A DNA stretch of 41,818 bases from Acidovorax sp. (GTDB taxonomy: Bacteria > Pseudomonadota > Gammaproteobacteria > Burkholderiales > Burkholderiaceae_C): the NCBI GenBank assembly GCA_030692685.1, contig JAUXZO010000193.1, positions 1-41,818 on the forward strand. The letters are read 5' to 3'. The notes beneath the pieces were generated by a model that was given only the letters and a program-made list of their open reading frames with translations, had not been told where the DNA came from and did not search any database. The position numbers and the translations under genes were made by a program. Below, in pieces: positions 20,446 to 28,939 of this stretch (within the stretch, counting starts at the first letter, position 1; the number at the start of each line of letters is the position of its first letter).

Positions 20446-23102
20446 TGCGCCTGACTGCGGCCCAAGCCATTTTGCAAAGCCGCGTGGGCCGGCAACTGCT
20501 GGCGACGTTTTTCGTGCTTGTGGCAGTGCCGGTAGGAATCGTTTCGTTGCTGGCCTATCAGCTCACCGAGTATGTGGTCCAGCAGTCCGCTTCCCAGCTG
20601 AGCAGCGAGTTAGCCAAGGCGGTTGGCATAAACCTTATCGACAGACTGCGTGCGGCTGAAAGCTTGCTGCTTATCGATGCCCACACGCCAATTACCAAAG
20701 AACGAGAGCGAAAGGTGGTCGAAGAAAGGCTGTCCCTTATTTTTTCGAGCGTGGACAGCTTGTCTTTCTCGGAATATTCGAATTCTTCAAATGCTCCGAG
20801 CGGTCTTAGCAGTCTGCGTATTTCCAGCGCTGCTGCGCCGGGCATGGCCCCCACAGTGGACCTGATCGTGCCATTGACAACCTCTGTCGTACGTGGCCGG
20901 TTCAATGCGAACTACCTATGGGAGAACGCGCAGTCAGGCACGCATCGGTTCTGTTTTTCGAGTGCGCATCTGCACACGCCCTATTGCCTTGGTGTCTCCG
21001 TGACTGAACCCAAAGCGATACGAACACAGCGCGAGATATTTTTCCAACCTTATTTCGACGCGCCTTCCTGGACGCTCGCAACCACGGTCGAGCCGGACGT
21101 TCGTCGCTACCTTCCCATTGGCGTGGCAGCGCTGGTGGGTAGCGTCGCTGTCATCGCGTTTCTTCTGGCCGCGGTGAGTAGCTCGGTGGTGCTGCGCCGG
21201 GTGACCCGTCCGCTGGACGCGCTTACTTCGGGCACGCGTGCAGTGCTGCGCGGCGACTTCACGCCCCAGGTAAAAATTGCCGGGCATCGAAACGAATTTA
21301 CAGACTTGGCCGACTCATTCAATGCCATGGCCGAGGAGGTCGGACGGGATCTGCAGATTTTTCGTCTACTCGCTCAGATGGACCAAGCCATCATCGAGCA
21401 GCGACCGTTCGGTGAACTCGTTCAACTGATGCTGACGCATCTGGGTGCTCAGCAAACACCACCACAGGTCAGTGTTGTTCAGTGGCCTGTCGGCGCTTCC
21501 CAGCCGGTTTTGCTTTTTCTTGCACCAGATGGCGCCCTGGAGCAGACCGAAACGACGGCCCCTGGTGATTGCCTGTTGCCCACTGAGATCACGAACGATG
21601 ACTCCATCAGGCCCGGTGACACACCTTGGCATCACGTGCTCATCGCACAGACGAAAACACAGAGCGTGTGGCTGCGCTTGGCACGCTCGCCAGAAATGCC
21701 CGAACGAACCGCAAGAGAACTGGCAGCGTTTCGTCAGCGGCTTGCCGTTGCCCTGCACGCGGAGCAACATGAGCAACAACTGCGCGAACGCGCTACGCAA
21801 GACAGTCTGACGGGCCTGCTCAACCGGTTTGGTCTGGTGGAAGCCATTGACGAGCTAACGCACCCGCGCGATGAGTTCGCCGCGGACAGACAACCATCAC
21901 CCTTGCCGTTTGCCGTGGTCTACATGGACCTCGACGGCTTCAAGGAAGTCAACGATGCCTATGGGCACGATGTGGGTGACTGCGTGCTCAGAGAAGTGGC
22001 CGCCCGTTTGCGCAACTGCTTGGGTTCGCGCGCGCTCGCCATGGCTCGGCCTGGAGGAGACGAATTTGTTTTTGTCCTGACCGCAGATGCCCTGGGTGTG
22101 TTCCGCGACGACATAGAGACTGTCCGCAAAGCGGTGCAAGCGCCTTATAGCGTACCCCCCCGCATCTTGCCGCTCGCTGCCAGCATGGGCGTTGCACTGT
22201 TTCCGGAACATGGGGCCTCTCGTGACGACCTGCTCAAACATGCTGATTTGGCAATGTTCAGCGCAAAAAGCGCAGGCCGCAATGTTTTGGTGGAGTTCCA
22301 GCACGCGCTGGCGGCGCAACTTGTTGAGCAGCAGGCGCTTCGGCAGGACTTGCGCGAATCGCTGACCAAGCAGCAAATGTTCGTGGTGTTTCAGCCCCGA
22401 GTGGGCGCTGGTGACCGGCAAATTGCATCTGTCGAAGCGCTGCTGCGTTGGCGACACCCCGACAAGGGACTGGTCTCGCCGGATGTCTTCATTCCGCTGG
22501 CCGAGGAATCAGGGTTCATTCTCGATCTGGGGCTGTGGGTGCTGCGTGAAGCCCTGGAGCAGTTTGCTCGATGGCGCACAGACCCACAGGTACCGATTCG
22601 GCATATCTCAGTCAACCTCTCGCCCATCCAGCTGGCTGACCCAGCCTTTGCTGGTGCATTGCAGGAACTGCTGCAGGAGTTTCAGATACAGACCGGAGAG
22701 CTTGAGTTGGAGATCACCGAAGGCGCACTTATCCAGGACGTGGATGTTGCCGTCGAGCGGCTGGCTGCTCTTCGGGCCCACGGCGTGTCCATCGCCTTAG
22801 ACGACTTCGGCGTCGGGTACTCCGCCATGCGCTATCTAAACCGCTTACCGTTCGACACGCTCAAGATTGACAAGAGCTTCGTATCCGCCTTCGGTGTCGA
22901 ACGCCCAGCGCTGGCGATAGCCACCGCCATCGTGGCACTGGCCAAGGCGCTGGACAAGCGGGTTGTAGCGGAAGGCGTTGAGACTCTGGTGCAGGCAGAT
23001 TTGCTGCAAAGCCTTGGCGTGAACGAACTGCAGGGATACCTCTACGGCAAGCCGCAGACCGCTGTAGAGCTTGAGCATCTCTGGGGCAACCTCAGATCTT
23101 GA
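20445..23102 (+). CDS. Membrane GGDEF-EAL c-di-GMP protein with HAMP
   Basis: 885 residues. TM1 is at about 16-38 and a periplasmic sensor follows to ~222. TM2 is at about 225-248 (VAALVGSVAVIAFLLAAVSS), and HAMP lies around RRVTRPLDALTSGTRAVLRG to NAMAEEVG. A linker domain precedes GGDEF, with an intact RPGGDEF at about residue 535, and EAL, with EALLRW at about 664. In EAL, NLSPIQL, ELEITEG, LDDFGVGYSAM, KIDKSF and AEGVET keep the metal and catalytic residues, so phosphodiesterase activity is likely. The GGDEF box is intact, but the inhibitory RxxD site upstream reads RALA and seems lost. It should set local c-di-GMP in response to a periplasmic signal. It is coupled to the prepilin gene, and its tail overlaps the convergent 23092 gene by 11 bp. 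Confidence 0.94.
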   Translation: MRLTAAQAILQSRVGRQLLATFFVLVAVPVGIVSLLAYQLTEYVVQQSASQLSSELAKAVGINLIDRLRAAESLLLIDAHTPITKERERKVVEERLSLIFSSVDSLSFSEYSNSSNAPSGLSSLRISSAAAPGMAPTVDLIVPLTTSVVRGRFNANYLWENAQSGTHRFCFSSAHLHTPYCLGVSVTEPKAIRTQREIFFQPYFDAPSWTLATTVEPDVRRYLPIGVAALVGSVAVIAFLLAAVSSSVVLRRVTRPLDALTSGTRAVLRGDFTPQVKIAGHRNEFTDLADSFNAMAEEVGRDLQIFRLLAQMDQAIIEQRPFGELVQLMLTHLGAQQTPPQVSVVQWPVGASQPVLLFLAPDGALEQTETTAPGDCLLPTEITNDDSIRPGDTPWHHVLIAQTKTQSVWLRLARSPEMPERTARELAAFRQRLAVALHAEQHEQQLRERATQDSLTGLLNRFGLVEAIDELTHPRDEFAADRQPSPLPFAVVYMDLDGFKEVNDAYGHDVGDCVLREVAARLRNCLGSRALAMARPGGDEFVFVLTADALGVFRDDIETVRKAVQAPYSVPPRILPLAASMGVALFPEHGASRDDLLKHADLAMFSAKSAGRNVLVEFQHALAAQLVEQQALRQDLRESLTKQQMFVVFQPRVGAGDRQIASVEALLRWRHPDKGLVSPDVFIPLAEESGFILDLGLWVLREALEQFARWRTDPQVPIRHISVNLSPIQLADPAFAGALQELLQEFQIQTGELELEITEGALIQDVDVAVERLAALRAHGVSIALDDFGVGYSAMRYLNRLPFDTLKIDKSFVSAFGVERPALAIATAIVALAKALDKRVVAEGVETLVQADLLQSLGVNELQGYLYGKPQTAVELEHLWGNLRS

Positions 23103-23736
23103 CGAAGTTCGTCGACGCCAAAGACCCAAACGGCAGCTCTGCCAGGCGCCCACCTACGGCGAGCGAGCCCAGGTCCACCGCAAAGTAGCCCATCCCATCC
23201 AGCATCTTGCGCACCTGCGCCTTGGCGTCGGCGTCGTCGCCCGAATAGAACTGCACCCGCTGGCCGCCAGAGGCTTCAGGGTGCGCCAGCACATTCAAGT
23301 CCAGGTGGTTGAGCGCCTTGACCACGCGCGCGCCGGGGACGAGTTGGCTGAACACTTCGCTCGACGAAACACCCCCCAGGTCGATGGCCTTGATGCCGTA
23401 GGCGGCCAGCGGGTTGCTGGGGTCTTTGGCATCGGGCGAATCGGGGTCGAGAAACTGCACGGGGTTGGTGCCGTCGATGACGATGCGACCGTTCCATGCG
23501 GGCAATGGCGCCAGTGCCTGGCCCAAATCCTCCCAGCGCACTGCGATCAGAACGATGTCTGCCGCAGCGGCTTCTTGCACGGTGCCCGCCTTGATCGATG
23601 GGCCCAGCTGAGCCACCAAGGGCGCCAGCGACGCTGGACCGCGCCGGGTAGAGATCGTTGCGGAGATGCCTTTTTGGGCGAGCGCCCGTGCCACGTCGGA
23701 GCCGAGGCCGCCAGAACCGATGATGCCGATGTTCAT
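23092..23736 (-). CDS. NADPH-dependent F420 reductase-like / NAD(P)-binding protein
   Basis: 214 residues. An N-terminal Rossmann motif GIIGSGGLGSDVARALAQKG is followed by a basic STRRGP, suggesting NADP(H). DIVLIAVRWEDL, RIVIDGTNPVQF and VVKALNHLDL match the npdG/F420-dependent NADP oxidoreductase family (PF03807-type coenzyme-binding domain). Betaproteobacteria often carry such proteins without known F420 use, so the true cofactor partner is uncertain. It is convergent with the GGDEF-EAL gene and overlaps its end. Confidence 0.83.
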   Translation of the reverse strand: MNIGIIGSGGLGSDVARALAQKGISATISTRRGPASLAPLVAQLGPSIKAGTVQEAAAADIVLIAVRWEDLGQALAPLPAWNGRIVIDGTNPVQFLDPDSPDAKDPSNPLAAYGIKAIDLGGVSSSEVFSQLVPGARVVKALNHLDLNVLAHPEASGGQRVQFYSGDDADAKAQVRKMLDGMGYFAVDLGSLAVGGRLAELPFGSLASTNFVKI

Positions 23737-23911
23737 TGTATTTTCCTTAAAACCGTCAAGAGATGAATAAAAAGAGAGGGAACGCAGGGGAGTGAAGAGT
23801 CAGAACCCGCAACGCCCCGAGGCTGTGGGTTCGATGATTTTTTGCTGCGCTACCGCAGCGGTTAAGAGAAGGGCCGTGCCAGCGTGCAGAGCTGCCCGGA
23901 CGCCCCAGCGC

Positions 23912-24330
23912 CTACCCCAGCCGCCCAGCCTGCCGCAGCTCCATGCCCATACGCCGGATCTCCGCCTCGCCCTGGGTGAGTGCAGCGCGGCTGGTGTGCA
24001 CGGAGTACGAACCCAGCACCAGCTCATGCGGATGTGGCGCGGCAGAGCCCAGCACAAAACGGGTCTCCTCGCCCTGCGCTACAAAATCAATGGCCTGCTC
24101 GGACGGTTCAAACACCACCAGTTCACCGGCAGCAACCGCGTCGCCACCGGTTTTCAATGGCCCGGCAGCCACGGCCACCCATGACACGGTGTGGCCCGCA
24201 GGCGGCGTGTAGCGCCAGCGCTCACCCGCACGCAGCTGAACCGAGAGATAGGTCATATCCGACGGCGCCACGATGGCACTTTGCGCGGCGCCGTCGCCCC
24301 AGCAGCACCCGCGCCGTCTTGGGGAACGTT
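23912..24330 (-). pseudogene. Pirin-family gene, 5'-truncated and frameshifted
   Basis: On the minus strand, the frame from ~24296 down to the TAG at 23912 encodes a pirin C-terminal cupin: IVAPSDMTYLSVQLRAGERW, PPAGHTVSWVAVAAGPL, ETRFVLGSAAPHPHELVLGS, YSVHTSRAALTQGEAEI. The preceding family element ARVLLG lies in another frame (about 24297-24323), so a frameshift sits near 24290-24297. The whole N-terminal iron-binding cupin is absent. No start codon makes a sensible protein. Confidence 0.82.
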
Positions 24331-24469
24331 CGGCGCCGTGGAGGAGCTGCCGATGGCGGGCGAGTGCCACCCGGTGGCGGACACTGAACGCGTGGCCAGT
24401 TGAGGTGCACAGCAATGCAATGCAATGCAGCTCAGCTCGGCTCAGCGCTCATTCTGAACAACGGTTTAG

Positions 24470-24530
24470 CAAAAAAGATAGCTACTAGCGCTTGATGGTA
24501 ATGCGCTAGAGGCCAAAAACACTTATTTTT
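24470..24530 (+). repeat. Comamonadaceae interspersed repeat copy
   Basis: AAAAAAGATAGCTACTAGCG, then CTTGATGGTAATGCGCTAGAGGCCAAAAACAC. It is intergenic, upstream of the truncated pirin gene. Confidence 0.87.
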
Positions 24531-25014
24531 TCGTCTGCCGCAGTTACCTGCCCCCAACCGTTCGGGCTGCGCCTATCGAAGCCCGGCGTGGACGGGAAAG
24601 GCGCTTTCGCAGGTTGTTCCGAGTGAACTGGCGCGTCGCAAGGCACTTTGCGTACTTGGTCCCTTAGCCGGTTTTCGCAGACATGCAAAGGCTCGAATTG
24701 CCGCCGTTGCGGGCCGATCCGCACGCATCCCCCTCAACCCAGCGCCCCCGTTTAAAACCCAAAAGAATATTGAACGCCCGCCACATACAAATTGGGTTAT
24801 ACTCAGCCAGTTGCAGTCACGGCTCTTGACGCGTGCAGTCACCGCAACGCCTGCCCAGAGTCGCAAGTCTCCGCACGCAGGCCGCCTTTTGCGACCTTGT
24901 TTGTCGCCCAGTGGATCTGTAGAGCTGCAGTCCACCGCGTCCCTCGATGCTCATGCAGGTCAGCTTTCAAGCCTGCCATCCTGATTGAATCCGATTTCAC
25001 AGACCGCCATTTCC
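24531..25014. other. Long intergenic region upstream of small protein/RRM pair
   Basis: About 480 bp without a convincing gene. A TATACT hexamer at 24798-24803 could be a -10 element, but no -35 lies at good spacing. The length and the RRM gene downstream would fit a long, temperature-responsive leader (inference). Confidence 0.35.
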
Positions 25015-25224
25015 ATGGGCCAATACGTCGTTTCGCCCTCGACACACCCGACCGCCTGTGGCCGCTTTCGCGCCTCCTTCTCGGTCCATCGCTCCCAGGG
25101 CAACGGCAGCTACTGCCGCGTGTTCCGCTTTGACAAAGCCTTTGCCTCGCGCGAAGCCGCCCGGCTCTTTGCAGTCACCCAAGGCTGGCTGCAAACGTGC
25201 ATGCAGCACCCGCCCACGTGCTGA
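25015..25224 (+). CDS. Small conserved-looking protein upstream of RRM gene
   Basis: 69 residues, containing PTACGRFRASFSVHRSQGNG, YCRVFRFDKAFASREAARLF and AVTQGWLQT. The composition and GC-rich third positions suggest a real gene. No family recognised. It has no signal peptide or membrane segment. The ATG at 25015 is preferred to a TTG at 24985. It lies 168 bp before the RRM protein gene and may be expressed with it. Confidence 0.6.
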   Translation: MGQYVVSPSTHPTACGRFRASFSVHRSQGNGSYCRVFRFDKAFASREAARLFAVTQGWLQTCMQHPPTC

Positions 25225-25392
25225 TCGGCAGATCGTCTAATTGATTTGTTCTCTGATGATGTTGACCTGCCCACCGCAGATCCAACCCTCCATCTACCCT
25301 CATCCCGACTGCTGCGGACTCCCAATCCGTACGCTCGTACCCCAACGGTGCGCCATTCGTTGCACACCAAAATCTAGAAAGGCTCTACTACC

Positions 25393-25749
25393 ATGAGTAT
25401 CAAAATCTATGTGGGCAACCTGCCCTACTCCGTGACCGATTCCAGCCTGGAAAGCAACTTCGCCGAATTCGGCGCCGTCTCGTCCGCCAAGGTCATGATG
25501 GACCGCGAAACCGGCCGCTCCAAAGGTTTCGGCTTTGTCGAAATGGCCACCGCTGAAGTGGCCCAGGCCGCCATCACCGGCCTGCACGGCGTGTCCGTAG
25601 ACGGCCGCTCGATCGTGGTCAACCTGGCCCGCCCCCGCGAAGCAACGGGCGGCGGCAGCGCCGGTGGCTATAGCGCCGCTGGTTACGGTGGCAACAAGCG
25701 CTCGGACGTCGGTTACGGCACGGGTGGCTTTGGCGGCGGTCGTTACTGA
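25393..25749 (+). CDS. RRM-domain RNA-binding protein, glycine-rich
   Basis: 118 residues. A single RNA-recognition motif spans residues 3-80, with RNP2 KIYVGNLPY and RNP1 RSKGFGFVEM. A short Gly/Tyr-rich tail follows (GGSAGGYSAAGYGG and GTGGFGGGRY). Such proteins in cyanobacteria and betaproteobacteria are often cold-induced RNA chaperones. A 168-bp leader precedes it, GAAAGG at 25378-25383 serves as ribosome site, and a clear terminator follows 26 bp after the stop. Confidence 0.95.
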   Translation: MSIKIYVGNLPYSVTDSSLESNFAEFGAVSSAKVMMDRETGRSKGFGFVEMATAEVAQAAITGLHGVSVDGRSIVVNLARPREATGGGSAGGYSAAGYGGNKRSDVGYGTGGFGGGRY

Positions 25750-25775
25750 TCGCTCAGTAACACCTAACCCCTGTG

Positions 25776-25806
25776 AAAAACCGGCTCTGAGGAGCCGGTT
25801 TTTTTT
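25776..25806 (+). terminator. Rho-independent terminator of the RRM gene
   Basis: AAAAA, stem CCGGCTC (25781-25787), loop TGAG, stem GAGCCGG (25792-25798), then eight T. Confidence 0.95.
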
Positions 25807-25854
25807 CGTCCCAGAGTCTTTCTCCCAGAGTTGGCGCGAAGGCTAAGCCCCATT

Positions 25855-25920
25855 CACTATCTTTACGATAGCTACCAGCGCTTTATCGTAGAGCGCTAGA
25901 GACCAAAAACACCAAAAAAT
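25855..25920 (+). repeat. Comamonadaceae interspersed repeat copy
   Basis: ACTATCTTTACGATAGCTAC, then CAGCGCTTTATCGTAGAGCGCTAGAGACCAAAAACACC. It lies between the RRM terminator and the Fic gene. Confidence 0.87.
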
Positions 25921-26022
25921 TCGACTTACATTGCCCAGATCGTTGCAGCCAGAAATTAAAAATTTATAGATAAAAACGATTTTTCCTAAGAAAATAAATC
26001 GATATCTACGAAAAAAGTATCC

Positions 26023-27591
26023 ATGACCGTGACTTCTTTGGGTTTTACGCGGGTGGCGGAGATGATCGGCATCGAACTCGTGCAGCCCCTGTTCTCCCGC
26101 AGCCAACTGGGCCCGAAGAACCGCGCTGAGTTGCACTTGTCGGCCGAAATCCTGACCTGGACCGCACAGTATCTGCCTGCCGACACCTTTCGCGGGCATT
26201 TCGAATTTGGCCTCAAATATGAGCGTCTGAACTTTGAATTCTTCTCGCGGGTGTTTGAGCGGATCAACCCGCAAGAGATCGTTGACTGGCTCAAAGACTC
26301 TCCGACCGGTACCTACGCCCGGCGCACGGCCTTCTTCTACGAATGGTTCACCGGCAACACGCTGGACGCCCCCGACACGGCCCCGAATGTGGGCTATGTG
26401 GATGCGATAGACCCCAACCTCTACCTAGCCGCCACGCACCCCGAAAACGCCCGGCGCTGGAAGGTGCGGCACAACCTGCCCGGCCCGCGCAGCTACTGCC
26501 CCCTGGTGTACCTGGGCCCCGAAGAAGAGCGCAGCTGGGTTTATGACGTGCGGGCCGGTGTGGAGCGCCTCAACACCACCTACGGCACCGACCTGCTGCT
26601 GCGCAGCTCGGTGTGGTTGACCCTGAAAGAATCCCGCGCCAGCTTTGCCATAGAGCATGAGCAGAGCCAAAACGACCGGGTGAAACGGTTCGCCGCCGCC
26701 ATCGGTGAGCTGAGCGGGCGCATGGAAGCTCCCTTGGGGGACGAAGGCCTGGCAACGCTACAAAACGCCATTTTGGGCTCGGCCGCGCTCCGACTGGGCG
26801 CGCGCAAGTCCCCGGTGTTCATGGGCCAAACCAGCTTTCATGGCCAGGTGGTTCACTACATTGCGCCGCCGCCCAACGTGGTGCAAGACATGCTGCAAGG
26901 CCTGCGAGAGTTCGAGTCCCGCACTCGGGGTGACAACACGGTAGCCCGCACCGCAGCGGTGTCGTTCGCCTTTGTCTACCTGCACCCGCTTTCCGACGGC
27001 AACGGGCGCGTGCACCGCTTCTTGCTGAACCATCTGCTTGCAGCCGATGGCGTGGTCTCCCCCAACCTGATCATCCCCGTGTCCGCCACCATCGCCGGGT
27101 CGCCCGCAGGCCGCGCCGAATACGACCGGGTGCTGGAATCCTTCTCCAAACCCTTGATGCGGCGGTACGAGGGGCAATACGACTTTGCCGAAACGCAAAC
27201 GTATTCAGACGGGGTTACCAGCGATTTCCACTTTGCCGCTGACCCAGACGCGCTGCATGCCTGGCGCTACCCAGATTTGACCGCGCATGCCCGCTACCTC
27301 AGCGAACTGATCCGCACCACGGTAGAGCTTGAAATGGCCCGCGAGGCCGCCACCCTGCGGGACAACGATGCGTCGCGCGAAGCGATCAAGCAGTGGGTAG
27401 AGATGCCCGATACCGATGCGGACCGGATCATTGCATCGCTGCGCAGCAACGGCTGGGCAGTCAGCGGCAAACTGCGGCGCGATCAGCCGGAGATTTTTTC
27501 GCCTGGGGGGCGGCTGCACCACCTGCAGGACAACATCGTGGATGCGGTGAAGGTCGCGATGATGCGGTACGGTGGGTTGGAGAATCGGTAG
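26023..27591 (+). CDS. Fic/DOC family protein (probable AMPylator, class II inhibited)
   Basis: 522 residues. The Fic active-site motif is HPLSDGNGRVHRF at about residue 321, with catalytic His and the anion-binding DGNGR. An upstream helix, about residues 206-213, reads SFAIEHEQ, which fits the inhibitory (S/T)xxxE(G/N)-like motif, so the protein is probably self-inhibited. The C-terminal part (about 400-520) looks like a winged-helix region. It would transfer AMP or another nucleotide to a target protein, unknown here. A 180-bp AT-rich upstream interval holds an interspersed repeat and probably the promoter. Downstream lie a small ORF and a DUF2971 gene on the same strand. Confidence 0.92.
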   Translation: MTVTSLGFTRVAEMIGIELVQPLFSRSQLGPKNRAELHLSAEILTWTAQYLPADTFRGHFEFGLKYERLNFEFFSRVFERINPQEIVDWLKDSPTGTYARRTAFFYEWFTGNTLDAPDTAPNVGYVDAIDPNLYLAATHPENARRWKVRHNLPGPRSYCPLVYLGPEEERSWVYDVRAGVERLNTTYGTDLLLRSSVWLTLKESRASFAIEHEQSQNDRVKRFAAAIGELSGRMEAPLGDEGLATLQNAILGSAALRLGARKSPVFMGQTSFHGQVVHYIAPPPNVVQDMLQGLREFESRTRGDNTVARTAAVSFAFVYLHPLSDGNGRVHRFLLNHLLAADGVVSPNLIIPVSATIAGSPAGRAEYDRVLESFSKPLMRRYEGQYDFAETQTYSDGVTSDFHFAADPDALHAWRYPDLTAHARYLSELIRTTVELEMAREAATLRDNDASREAIKQWVEMPDTDADRIIASLRSNGWAVSGKLRRDQPEIFSPGGRLHHLQDNIVDAVKVAMMRYGGLENR

Positions 27592-27715
27592 GGCTTTGTT
27601 TCGGACTCGTGGAAATCGAACAAAACAAGTGGATGGCTAAAGAAAGAAAAGAGCAGATCGCTTCATATCAACACAGGCTCGCAGGGCATCTCCAGCTCTC
27701 GACCAGTCCTCCTTT

Positions 27716-27865
27716 TTGATCAAGCAAACGGATAGGTTGCTTACTTCCCTCTCCGAGACCGCTAATGCACGCAGCGCATCCACTACAGGTTACTTTGGCG
27801 TAGCGTATGAGGGCAAACTGATCGGCAAAATCGACCGACGATCTACAACTAGAAGGCGATCATGA
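27716..27865 (+). CDS. Small ORF coupled to DUF2971 gene
   Basis: The frame is open from 27641 and ends at the TGA at 27863-27865, overlapping the next ATG (ATGA), typical of real gene pairs. From the TTG at 27716 it gives 49 residues with TSLSETANARSASTTGYFGV and AYEGKLIGKIDRRSTTRRRS. No ATG is available, and the start is a guess. No family recognised. It could be the remains of a longer gene that was truncated after the Fic stop. Confidence 0.35.
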   Translation: MIKQTDRLLTSLSETANARSASTTGYFGVAYEGKLIGKIDRRSTTRRRS

Positions 27866-28683
27866 GCAACAGAGATCAAGACGAAGCCCCAGCCAAGTTT
27901 TACAAGTACCGGTCGATGGCCGACCCAAGTGTTGTCAGATGGGTCGAGCGCATCGTCTTGCACAACGAGTTGTACTTTGCTGCGGCCAAGACCTTCAACG
28001 ATCCGTTTGATCTGCGTCCGGTCTTCTCTCTGACCGCACCGAAGGCTCAGCAGGTGAAAGATTTCGAACGGTTGTCCAAGAAGTTCGAGCCGAGTCTAAA
28101 TCGCGAGCAACGGCGCACCCAGGCCAAAGACGCGGTCAAGAGCTCGCTGGGACGGAAGAACATCAAAAAGACGGAAGAGCTCATTCAGACCGAGCACGCA
28201 CGCATGATTACAGAGGACGTCGGCGTGTACTGCGTTTCCGCCAAGCGCGATGACATCCTGATGTGGTCACACTATGCGGATTACCACAAGGGCATCTGTC
28301 TGGAGTTCGACGGCGAGGCCAAACTGATGGCACATGCGCAAAAGGTGCAGTACGCGCAGAAACGGGTACCCATCATGACGTACTACGACGACAAGGAAAC
28401 GTCGATGACAAAGGCACTGCTCACCAAATCGCAGCAGTGGGCGTACGAGGAAGAGTGGCGGCTGATCAACTTCAAGAAGGGACCTGGGACAGTCGAGTTC
28501 AGACCCAAAAACCTGACGGGCATCATTCTTGGCGCGCTTGCTTCAGCTGACACCGTTGCCGCTGTCAAACAGTGGGTCAAGGAAAGGCCGCATCCGCTGG
28601 ACATCTACCAAGCCTCGTTGAGCAACACGGACTACTCCTTGGATATCAAGAAGCGCTGGGGTGTAGCCAGTGCGAAAACTTAA
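27862..28683 (+). CDS. DUF2971 family protein
   Basis: 273 residues. It shows the DUF2971 pattern: FYKYRSMAD near the N-terminus, LYFAAAKTFNDPFDLRPVF (about residues 38-56), VYCVSAKRDDILMWSHYADY (about 117-136) followed by HKGICLEFDG, and WAYEEEWRLINFKKG (about 193-207). The function of the family is not established, though it occurs often in accessory and defence-like loci. Here it follows the Fic protein gene and a small ORF on the same strand, a possible accessory module. Confidence 0.85.
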   Translation: MSNRDQDEAPAKFYKYRSMADPSVVRWVERIVLHNELYFAAAKTFNDPFDLRPVFSLTAPKAQQVKDFERLSKKFEPSLNREQRRTQAKDAVKSSLGRKNIKKTEELIQTEHARMITEDVGVYCVSAKRDDILMWSHYADYHKGICLEFDGEAKLMAHAQKVQYAQKRVPIMTYYDDKETSMTKALLTKSQQWAYEEEWRLINFKKGPGTVEFRPKNLTGIILGALASADTVAAVKQWVKERPHPLDIYQASLSNTDYSLDIKKRWGVASAKT

Positions 28684-28860
28684 GTCGTGCTCATCGAATG
28701 TCTGCACGCCGTCCTTTTCTGTTTCTTGACATTCAATCTGCGGACAGTCGGAACCGCCGCCATGCAGTCAGTCATCCAAGGAAGTGGTGAGAATTCCGCT
28801 TTGGGTCGAGACCTGTCATTTTTCGGGGGAAACAGCGCGCTGGTGGTTCAGAACACCTTG

Positions 28861-28908
28861 GTGACCGGTAAAGCAAGAATCTCCTGTTTCTCTTGCCAGC
28901 CCGGTCAC
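28861..28908. terminator. Hairpin between convergent genes, possible terminator
   Basis: GTGACCGG (28861-28868) pairs with CCGGTCAC (28901-28908), and GCAAGA (28873-28878) with TCTTGC (28891-28896), separated by a symmetric 4x4 internal loop. No T run follows, so rho-independent action is doubtful. It lies between the DUF2971 gene and the TonB receptor end. Confidence 0.4.
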
Positions 28909-28939
28909 CCCACCTCAGATCACTAGACCAACTGCGTCT

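Noticed and set aside
24798..24803. TATACT as a -10 promoter element
   Set aside because: The best -35-like hexamer (TTGAAC at 24770-24775) is 22 bp away, too far for a standard sigma-70 promoter.
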